A DNA stretch of 64,000 nt from Adiantum capillus-veneris (taxonomy: Eukaryota > Streptophyta > Polypodiopsida > Polypodiales > Pteridaceae): assembly GCA_014529385.2 (NCBI GenBank), contig CM043958.1:127623317-127687316 (forward strand). Direction: 5' to 3'. This document shows, piece after piece, positions 56,584 through 64,000 of the stretch. A model generated the notes under the pieces. It worked only from the letters and a program-made list of their open reading frames with translations. It had not been told where the DNA came from and did not search any database. The translations under genes were made by a program, and so were the position numbers. Position 1 is the first letter of the stretch. The number at the start of each line of letters is the position of its first letter.

Positions 56584-56607
56584 ACACATCCTACGTGTAG
56601 GATGTCT
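56584..56607. repeat. 24-bp palindrome, ACGTGT core (B leader)
   Basis: ACACATCCTA, then CGTG, then TAGGATGTCT: one CpG transition in the core and one arm change. Confidence 0.8.
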
Positions 56608-56857
56608 TTTTGGCCTGTTTGACCCCAGACTTGACCCACAGCTTCCCCTTGATGTTAGCAACCCAGTGGTATGCTTAGATTTTGGTTTGGATTTCAAAAG
56701 TCTCCATTTTTAGCTGGTCTAGTCTTTTTCAATCAAAAGTGCTAAAGTCTGCTTAGAACCCAATTTTCTCACCCAAATGAGATGAAAAATTTATCAGTCA
56801 CTCAATATATCATGCTCATGCAGCCATCCTATGGTTTTAGTCTTAAAATAATGCCTT

Positions 56858-56880
56858 GGCACAATTTGGGTAGGATGTCT
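56858..56880. repeat. Palindrome half-site with conserved flank (B leader)
   Basis: GGCACAATTTGGG followed by TAGGATGTCT, the reverse complement of the C site at 21831-21853. Confidence 0.7.
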
Positions 56881-57542
56881 GGCAATTTCTGTCTATCTAG
56901 CCTTATTCTGTCAAGATATGGTCAAATTTCCACTTTCCTGGTGAAAATAGGGTAATACCTACCTTCTAAACACACTTGTCAACTCAAAATTTCAAAATTT
57001 CCACCAGATTAGCATGTAGTAGGATGTCTCTTGGCTTAAAATTAAATTTTTTCCTGACAGAAATTCTCCTGATGATCTGCAGCTCTATCAGAAACACTCA
57101 CAGCAAATTTTTGACTTCACTTCAGCTTTCAAACACACTTTTGCGTCTTTTACAACCTTGTGATGAATCTAACAAGCAAGTTTACATGCATGAAGTGCTC
57201 TAGATCCTGAAGCATGATGTCCTACTTACCCTACTCCTACTCATCATGTGAAATGGTGATAATTGTGTTTTGGTTTCTTCCTAGCCTCTTTGGACTCTCA
57301 AGCTCTCCTTTCACCGCTTCTACCACTCCAACTCCTACTCTCTACACCACAACTCAACTAAAAACTTCCTAAGTCTACCTAAGTCGAAGGATTTAGGCCA
57401 GACACACGCTCCCTAGACTCCCTCTAAGACCTAGAGAGTCCTCCACCCTCTGATCCTATCTAAATGTAAAACGAGACTCTTGGCAATCCAAAGAATCCCT
57501 ATCCTCAAGGACTAGTCTCGGTCACCTACCTAGGGTTTTCGT

Positions 57543-57560
57543 CCCCGAAAACGGTGCCAA
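57543..57560 (-). promoter_or_regulatory. Primer binding site of element B
   Basis: On the minus strand TTGGCACCGTTTTCGGGG follows the LTR end ...CGTCCAACA. It belongs to the same class as 16196 and 20715 and fixes the 5' end of B. Confidence 0.85.
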
Positions 57561-58266
57561 TGTTGGACGGATACGCCGTGACGGACGTCAGCATAGCGAG
57601 AACTCACCTAACAAGATTTGTCAGCTAAGGACGAAGCTCGACCCGCAGGCGCGTGGAAGCAAGCATAGGGTGTCAACCTACACTCAACCGACTCCTAACT
57701 AATTCCTACAGAGGTCTCTACCCAATGTCTAAGCTACAACCTTCAGGAGTGCATAAGAGGAGATTTCCTACAACGCTTTCTAGAGCCAAATACCCATCAA
57801 ACGATCTCGAAACTCCACAGAACTTGAAGGAGATCCTACTAACACCAATAGGTTTCTCTCCCTAAGGTCTATGAACCAAAACCCCAACCCAAAACACCCG
57901 GTGCAAAATCACGTAGGATGTCTGGCCAAAATTTGCAGGTCATCGTTTTCGAAATCTAAAGTGCCTAATGTGTAGCTCTACTCAATGCGAACGTGTGGAT
58001 ATGTTGCAATGCAAAAACGGACAACGTATGCTCACCGAATCACCAGATGAAGCTCGTAGATGGAGCTCGCAAAACCAAAACGTACGCACGCAATGTAGGT
58101 ATTGGCGCGTAGCTCTCGTCAGGGGCAACACGCTGCACTTCTCTGCACTCGATTCTGACCACTGGTGCGCGCATAGCGTCAAGACGAAGCTCTCACTCTC
58201 TCTCGTACATAGTACGCTCACTCACAGACTTCAAACTTTTTAAAATGACAAAAGGTTTTTCATTAA
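57561..58266 (-). mobile_element. 5' LTR of element B, truncated
   Basis: TGTTGGACGGATACGCC onward matches the 3' LTR until CATTAA at 58261-58266. The remaining ~220 bp, including the outer end, is missing. The half-site ACGTAGGATGTCT is at 57911-57923. Confidence 0.85.
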
Positions 58267-58740
58267 AAGCATCCTCCTCAACCTCCTCTTCCACTTCTGG
58301 TTCAACTAGCTCCTAATTGTATCCTGTCTCCTCCATCAAAGTCTTATAATATTTGTCCTCCATCACGAATGTGTTTTGAGACTCTCTCTCTCTCTCTCTC
58401 TTCCTTCTTTTGTTGCGACCAGCCACAACATATCTTTCCCATTTAACTCTCGTGATACATCAACCATCCTATACATAAGGAAATTATATTCTTTTAGCTA
58501 AAGACACATGTTTTCTACATCTGTCTCCTTTTTCAAACGTCTCTTCTTTGCATATCAAGGAAATTTGAGCATCTGTTATGTGGCTTGACAAAAAATTGCG
58601 AGACCAAAGTCTCTTGAAGAGTGCAAACTGGTCTACCTCAAGATTACTAGAGTACGTAGCTCTATAAAATATGATAACTAATCAAGCAACAGAACTAGGT
58701 AGCACCTTAAAAAGCTCTTCCCTTTGTTTCCAGCTCCTAC
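58267..58740 (-). pseudogene. Possible chromovirus gag scrap beyond B
   Basis: The minus strand reads FVMEDKYYKTLMEETGYN, stop, ELVEPEVEEEVEEDAF, an acidic coding-like stretch. If B inserted into the chromovirus at 33653, this could be the other side. A (CT)11 tract is at 58380-58402. Weak evidence. Confidence 0.3.
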
Positions 58741-58814
58741 ATTTTCTTGGATAATGATGTCAAAACTGAGTGCCTCATAACTATGGGAGGCCGGAGAGCC
58801 TTTTGCTTTGCCTC

Positions 58815-58990
58815 ATCGTCACTCTTATAGCATAGCTTAGCTTAGTAATTAGCATGGTAGAGAAGATGAGCATGCCATTGAAGCTTGGCTCTTGGTTGGA
58901 TTTGCATTCCATAGCCAAGAGTTGTTGGTGTAGGCCTGTACTTATCAGTGCTGCTTGGAGAAGGAGATGGAGTTCTTGCTCAACACATGA
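58815..58990 (+). repeat. Dispersed repeat, copy 2
   Basis: Matches 28690-28875 in the same orientation (GGCTCTTGGTTGGATTTGC, CATAGCCAAGAG, GCTTGGAGAAGGAGATGGAG). Confidence 0.6.
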
Positions 58991-58999
58991 TGTAAGATC

Positions 59000-59576
59000 C
59001 CCCAACCCGCCAATACTAAGATCAGGATGGGATCCTTGATAGGTCTCTGGGTCTCATAAAATCAGAGTCTCTAAACAAGAAAAATCCAAGGAATAGACCT
59101 TTGCCATTGAGAATGGCTTGGGTCTATAGCCTTAAAAGAAGACCTAGTCCTGTCTCGCAACGGAAACGGGACAACGTATTAAAAGTAAAAAAAATTTTAT
59201 TTCGGCCCTATAACTTCCACAAATTTGGCAAAGGTATCCTCAACCAGCTCTTTTTCCCCCCTAACATATGTGAGGGCACAATTGCTGGTGGATTCCTCTT
59301 CCAAGTGAAGATGTTTTCCAAACGTTTTTAGTGCACACGGATGGATAGTTACCTGACTAATCAGGTCCACCCGTCCTTGATTGACAACCTTAGTCAATGC
59401 CCACTTACCACCCCGCACTCACACATGATGCTTTGTTATGTAATTACTACCACATTCTTGTCACAATTAAAATAATGATTCCTTTTATCCTTCATAACCG
59501 GATTTCTTTAAAACAGCCCTTGAAAACAATATTGAAAAAATTCTTTTAACAACTAGACATCTTTAAACTTAAGACA
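59000..59576. other. No recognisable gene
   Basis: Only short frames without motifs. Confidence 0.35.
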
Positions 59577-59902
59577 GGATACTGTCCATCAAAACAATGT
59601 CCATAATAACCATGACCAATACTCTTCTTGTCTCAAGACCACCTAAGGGTGAAAAAACGGCACCCATTCCTTATTCACAATCCGAAGTGGATAAACCCCC
59701 ACCCAAGGTTCCGGGTGCCCATACACCAAACTAGTTGCCGGATACTGTCCATCAAAACAATGTCCATAATAACCATGACCAATACTCTTCTTGTCTCAAG
59801 ACCACCTAAGGGTGAAAAAACGGCACCCATTCCTTATTCACAATCCGAAGTGGATAAGCCCCCACCCAAGGTTCCGGGTGCCCATACACCAAACTAGTTG
59901 CC
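59577..59902 (+). repeat. 163-bp tandem duplication
   Basis: Copies start GGATACTGTCCATCAAAAC at 59577 and 59740 and end at CTAGTTGCC. I see one difference (ATAAACC versus ATAAGCC), so the event is recent. Confidence 0.9.
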
Positions 59903-60530
59903 CATACAACGGGGCAGCTCCCCTAGGATAAGAAAACGGTATCCTAACTTATGTAGAAATATCAAGACATGACACGGAGTAGAAACTCATTGTTCATGGG
60001 GGTAACCGACTTATCCATGGCTGGAAAGCCATCATTATTATCAAATTTATACCAAGGAGTCGGAGGTGTCTTGAGACAAGTTGTTTTAAGGATGATCAAT
60101 CATATCTTTCCTAATTCAACCAGTTTTAACCCAAACAATTATTTCCTACTTTATAAACAAATGCACGTTGGTTTCTTGGAAGTTATCTTCCGTTTTTGAC
60201 CAACTATTCCTTTTCTGATTCTTACTCACTCCTTACGTATGCAATGCTAACTTATAAAAGACTTAAACTATTTAAAGACTTAATTGAATAATGGGAAACC
60301 CAGCTGGGACTGATCGGCCATGTGCTGTTGCACTGGCGCCTGAAGACTCTCCTCTGTAGGCCTACTACTAGGCCCAGCTTCATCATCGTGTGTGATGCTC
60401 TAGTTCTTTTTAGAGCTCTGCCCTCATCATCAAATGTAGGATTGGCTCGAGTCCTTTTAGGTGTTGATAGCCGACTTTAGAAAATCAAAGGAAAAAAAAG
60501 AAGAAAAAAGGCTTAATTTCTCCTACCCCC
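59903..60530. other. No recognisable gene
   Basis: A stretch between the duplication and the low-complexity block; nothing recognised. Confidence 0.35.
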
Positions 60531-60539
60531 ACTCTCATT

Positions 60540-60842
60540 CCCCCCCCCCCCACCCCCCCCCCCCCCCCCCCCGCCCGACGGGCATTGGAATAAATAACAC
60601 CCTCTCTCTCTCTCCTCATTTTCCCATACATACCCCCCCACCCCCCCCCCACCCCCCCCCCCCCTTCGGGCTCTTCTCCCTATTCTTACCCCTCCACTTT
60701 ACATTCCCCCTCCACATTTCTCCCCCGCTACCCCACTCTCATAACCCCCCCCTCTCCTCCCCCGCTAATATTTCCTCTCCCCTCCCACCCCCCCTGCCCA
60801 TCTATCCCCACCGCCCCCCCCCCCCCCCCCCCCCCCCCCTCC

Positions 60843-60919
<77 letters not shown>

Positions 60920-60945
60920 ACCCCCCCCCCCCCCCCCCCCCCCCC
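60540..60945 (+). repeat. Long poly-C tracts
   Basis: Near-pure C runs at 60540-60572, 60635-60665 and 60812-60945, with rare A, T or G. Long frames here (proline or glycine runs) are artefacts of composition. Confidence 0.85.
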
Positions 60946-60969
60946 TCATCAAGCTCCCATGCAAGACAA

Positions 60970-61036
60970 TGAAACCCCCCCTCTCTCTCTCACCCACACA
61001 TCTCCCTACCCCACTCCACACCTCACCCCTCCCTCC

Positions 61037-61094
<58 letters not shown>

Positions 61095-61150
61095 TATCCA
61101 AAGCCTCACCCCTCCCTCTCCCTCACAATCTCTCTCTCAGCTAAGCGCGG

Positions 61151-61241
<91 letters not shown>

Positions 61242-61311
61242 GGGCACTTAGGCCATGCAAAGGAAAATCCTCTCTCTCTCTCTCCTTCTCACGAACAGCG
61301 TCAATAGGACC

Positions 61312-61378
<67 letters not shown>

Positions 61379-61380
61379 AC
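60970..61380 (+). repeat. (CT)n block
   Basis: Several CT arrays, the longest at about 61153-61239 and 61314-61374, broken by short unique pieces. Confidence 0.85.
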
Positions 61381-61439
61381 ACACAATCACCCCCCCCCCT
61401 CCCCTCTTTCCCCTTCAGCGCTATGCGCTCAAGTTCGCA

Positions 61440-61512
61440 AGACCACCCACACACCCACCCCGGCACTCACGCACTGCACACACACACACAACACACACAC
61501 ACACCATACCGC

Positions 61513-61546
<34 letters not shown>

Positions 61547-61649
61547 GCACACACACTCTCTACCCCCACCCTCATTCCCCCCTCATTCTCCTCGCGCAGC
61601 AGAAGGCAGCCGCCGGCCATCCGCCATCAACAAGAAAAACATAAAAAAA

Positions 61650-61702
<53 letters not shown>

Positions 61703-61705
61703 AAA
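61440..61705 (+). repeat. (CA)n and (TA)n tracts
   Basis: CA arrays about 61477-61555 and a TA array 61652-61705. Confidence 0.85.
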
Positions 61706-62625
61706 GCCCCCCTTCCCACGCACGTTTTCGCACACACATACATATACATACACATACACCCGCCCTTATGCACGAATACATACACACACACACACGCATA
61801 TACGCACCGCACCACAAATACAAAGGAAGAGAAACGACTACGACATCAACGAATAAAGAATAAGGATCCAAAGCACGAGCCGCCAACAACAAAAAGAGAA
61901 AATGCGCCAAAGGCATGCCCCGGCCGACTCCGAAAAGAAGTACGCTCGCCACCGACGCACCAGCAGCTCACCATTCACGGGCAACACGTAACCACGATGC
62001 CATCCCAGTAATTTATAGGTTATTTTCATCATTATCTTTAGTTTTCACCCGAGCCATTGTAAATTTCCGTTTTTGTAAATATCCTCTCTTTAGGTGATGG
62101 TCACAAAGGCCCACCTAGAGATTCCCATCTTTAAATAACCTCCCAAAACAAAGCAAGGGTCAACCACACCGGGCCCACCACTTGCTTTGTCTCCCCGATT
62201 AAGCTTACCCTAACCACACTGGGATTACCATAATCCAAGCAGCCAACACCTATAAATTGGCACTGAGAAGTCACTATCGTGTGGGGGGGGGGGGGCAATT
62301 CATGAGGAGCCAAGCATTTGGTAGAGTGTAATGGGAGGGATTGACACTATCACCATCACGGGGAGGGGGCGTGTATGTTGGGTTTGCCTTGAGAATTGCA
62401 CCATGCGAAGGGAACCACATCCATCTCTCGACTCCAATGGTCGATGCACACAGGTATGCACGCTCTTGGTAGTGAGTGTTCACAATCATTGAGTCGTCTT
62501 AGCGGATGCACCAAGAAGGTTGCACCACCTCCTCTCCCTACCCCTCTATCACCATGGCATGCCACTTGTAAATATTGCAGAAATAATTCACCCTCACACC
62601 CCCGAGGGTTTTCATCATTTGCAAA

Positions 62626-62627
<2 letters not shown>
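61706..62627. other. No recognisable gene; possible LTR
   Basis: Nothing coding. It lies upstream of the LTR end at 62843 and may hold LTR sequence, including a G run at 62282-62294. Confidence 0.3.
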
Positions 62628-62683
<56 letters not shown>

Positions 62684-62691
62684 TGTAGGTT
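62628..62691 (+). repeat. (GT)n microsatellite
   Basis: About 30 GT units with one TA interruption near the end. Confidence 0.9.
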
Positions 62692-62845
62692 TGCGATATT
62701 CATACCATCATGGTTTTGTGTCCTAGCCGCTCAAAGCTAGGTGGTGCCCCCTGTTCACTTTACCGTGGCAGGCTCGAGGCACGCCATTCGGCCCCCGGCG
62801 TTTTAGAGGCCGTCGGGGTTCGGGGTCTGCTTTGCGTCCGTCATT

Positions 62846-62862
62846 TGGTGCCCCCACAGAGG
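62846..62862 (+). promoter_or_regulatory. Primer binding site of the last element
   Basis: TGGTGCCCCCACAGAGG just after ...CCGTCA (LTR end at 62843). One base differs from the nested element's site at 49827. Confidence 0.65.
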
Positions 62863-62920
62863 AGGGCTTTTCTAAGACCCTTTAGTTTACAATGCTGAAA
62901 AGTGACGCCCACTATCAATC

Positions 62921-63178
62921 ATGGACGAGTGGCTGAAAGAATTTTCTAACTGGAGGATGGAAGAAGAGGAGATGAAGGAGGCACTAGCCGCCTTCATTGA
63001 GGTGCTACTTCTAGGCTGCAGTGTCGTCAGCATTCAAGAGGTAAATTCTCCATCTCGTGTCGCTCGTTCTAACCATAAATCGAAAGCATCAGGTGGGAGA
63101 TTGGTGAAGTGCCATCACTGTTGTCAACCGAGGCACACTGTCAATGAGTGCCAGCAACGAAGGCAGCGAAAGGGCTGA
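62921..63178 (+). pseudogene. Gag fragment with CCHC zinc knuckle
   Basis: The frame from ATG 62921 (MDEWLKEFSNWRMEEEEMKE) to TGA 63176 ends in VKCHHCCQPRHTVNECQQR, a perfect CX2CX4HX4C knuckle. It begins only 60 bp after the primer binding site and lacks a full capsid core, so a large internal deletion is likely. Confidence 0.6.
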
Positions 63179-63447
63179 AGTCATCTACATCGACATTCAT
63201 CGCGAAGAAATCATTCACGTCAAGGAAGGGAAGCAAACGGTGAGACCTATTTTCCCTAAAGAAGCTGCAGTCAAAGGTATCGCTCCAAAGTGGCCTAAAG
63301 GGGCTCCTCGAGCCAAAGGCAAGGAGAAGATAAGCCAGTCTGGAAACACATGACCCCGAAGGGAGAAGCATCTGGCCAAGCAAGGGCTTCAAGCTCAGAA
63401 AGCCGGGTTGTACCCACTTTGTCAAAGAAGACGTCATCCAAAGCCAA

Positions 63448-63878
63448 GTGGCGGAAGGTCGCCTACGAGTTGCACGACGCATGCGAGTGCTACCAATCCA
63501 CTTCGACAATCCAGAAGAAGAAGTGGTAAGAAGATTCCCATGTCTTAGAGAAGAGTGGTTTGGCTACTGCTCTCGCTGTTTTGGGAAGCGAGTGGAGGAC
63601 CTTCCTCCTCTCCCTGTACAACTTATCCTGAAGAATCTCTCTACCACGGGAGAAACCTAGTGGGCTGGAGAAGAGCTGCAACTGAATGGAGTAGAATTCA
63701 TGCAACACGCCGATTACGGAAATTACCTGCAATTGCTGTTAGCCAAGAGGGAGGGAGTGGTCAGACACGTTGCCATCACCCCGTACATGCTGAGCAACGA
63801 AGGAAAGGTAGAGCCCATGAAAGGCGATGACCTCTTGTGGATGTGCCGACTCATCAACACTGGCACGGTAAGAGTATA
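63448..63878 (+). pseudogene. Unrecognised coding-like frame after gag
   Basis: One frame with a TAG at 63658 and a TAA at about 63876. Segments: RVLPIHFDNPEEEVVRRFPC, EEWFGYCSRCFGKRVEDLPP, GVEFMQHADYGNYLQLLLAK and VEPMKGDDLLWMCRLINTGT. Composition is protein-like, and it lies in the gag-pol position of the element starting at 62846. I do not recognise the domain; the element continues beyond the window. Confidence 0.4.
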
Positions 63879-64000
63879 AGTAAGTATTCCACCCTCTGTG
63901 CATGATGGAAAACGGGCCGACGGCATTCCCGTTCAGATTCCTGCAACATATGCATGTGAATATCTATGTAGATAGAAAAGTCTTCTACCAACAGAAGATC

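Larger units (their letters stand above)
55776..57542 (-). promoter_or_regulatory. Leader of element B with palindromes
   Basis: About 1.8 kb without coding sequence between primer binding site and gag. It carries three degraded full palindromes (56184, 56459, 56584) and half-sites (56868, 57018). It aligns in order with C's leader. Confidence 0.7.

Noticed and set aside
60461-61144. Long proline-rich frame, and glycine-rich frame on the other strand
   Set aside because: Produced by poly-C; no protein-like content outside the runs.
61141-61386. Arg-Glu repeat frames over CT tracts
   Set aside because: Dinucleotide repeat translation only; the same holds for frames over the (GA)n tracts near 12.3, 27.4 and 52.1 kb.
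63141-63509. Minus-strand 122-codon frame at the window end
   Set aside because: Lies opposite the plus-strand gag/CCHC element; basic, Trp/Ser/Leu-rich composition typical of an antisense shadow.

Overview
This window reads as nuclear DNA from a land plant with a large, repeat-rich genome. I infer this from the retroelement content: Ty3/gypsy elements of the Tat/Athila-like (non-chromodomain) type, chromodomain-bearing Ty3 chromoviruses, a Ty1/copia remnant, a gag-only LTR element, and many long (GA)n microsatellites. I found no intact host gene, no rRNA or tRNA gene and no CRISPR. Nearly all recognisable coding sequence is decayed retrotransposon gag/pol with in-frame stops and frameshifts.

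Layout. 1-5.9 kb: a plus-strand Tat-like element (call it A), entered inside its protease-reverse transcriptase linker and followed by a noncoding stretch with three short CGCG-centred palindromes. 6.3-9.95 kb: a minus-strand chromovirus 5' part (RT start, protease, zinc knuckle, gag, primer binding site, LTR start), then a copia integrase remnant (9.99-10.97 kb). 11-13.4 kb: tandem repeats and microsatellites. 13.4-14.26 kb: the 3' end of another minus-strand chromovirus. 15.4-16.2 kb: an LTR-like end with 3 x 131-bp repeats and a primer binding site. 20.7-26.6 kb: the 5' half of a plus-strand Tat-like element (C: primer binding site, long leader, gag, protease), cut off in the protease. 28.9-33.65 kb: a minus-strand chromovirus (protease, RT, RNase H, integrase, chromodomain, LTR edge).

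The centrepiece is a very large minus-strand element (B). It runs from its 3' LTR (33653-36656, carrying a 2.07-kb insertion) to its 5' LTR (57561-58266, truncated). The internal region is about 20.9 kb, or about 16.8 kb once a nested gag-only LTR element (46105-50170, perfect 4-bp target duplication) is discounted. Read 5' to 3' on the minus strand, B contains: primer binding site, a long leader, gag with a long N-terminal extension and zinc knuckles, a first retropepsin, a linker domain, RT, RNase H, two successive HHCC zinc modules, integrase, a second retropepsin-like domain in frame after the integrase, a basic tail with W-(V/I)-P-K repeats, a second noncoding leader, a roughly 1,150-codon coiled-coil reading frame in the env position, a polypurine tract and the 3' LTR.

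The strongest unexplained signal is a 24-bp palindrome: half-site AGACATCCTA, core CGCG, then the reverse complement of the half-site. It occurs many times in the leader before gag (in both C and B) and again in the leader before B's env-position reading frame. Related element A has a different CGCG-centred palindrome at the matching place after pol. This looks like a leader-borne regulatory or RNA-structure system of this retroelement family.

58.3-62.8 kb: chromovirus-like scraps, a 163-bp tandem duplication, and a low-complexity block (poly-C, CT, CA, TA, GT). 62.84-64 kb: the 5' end of another plus-strand LTR element with a CCHC knuckle, running off the window.
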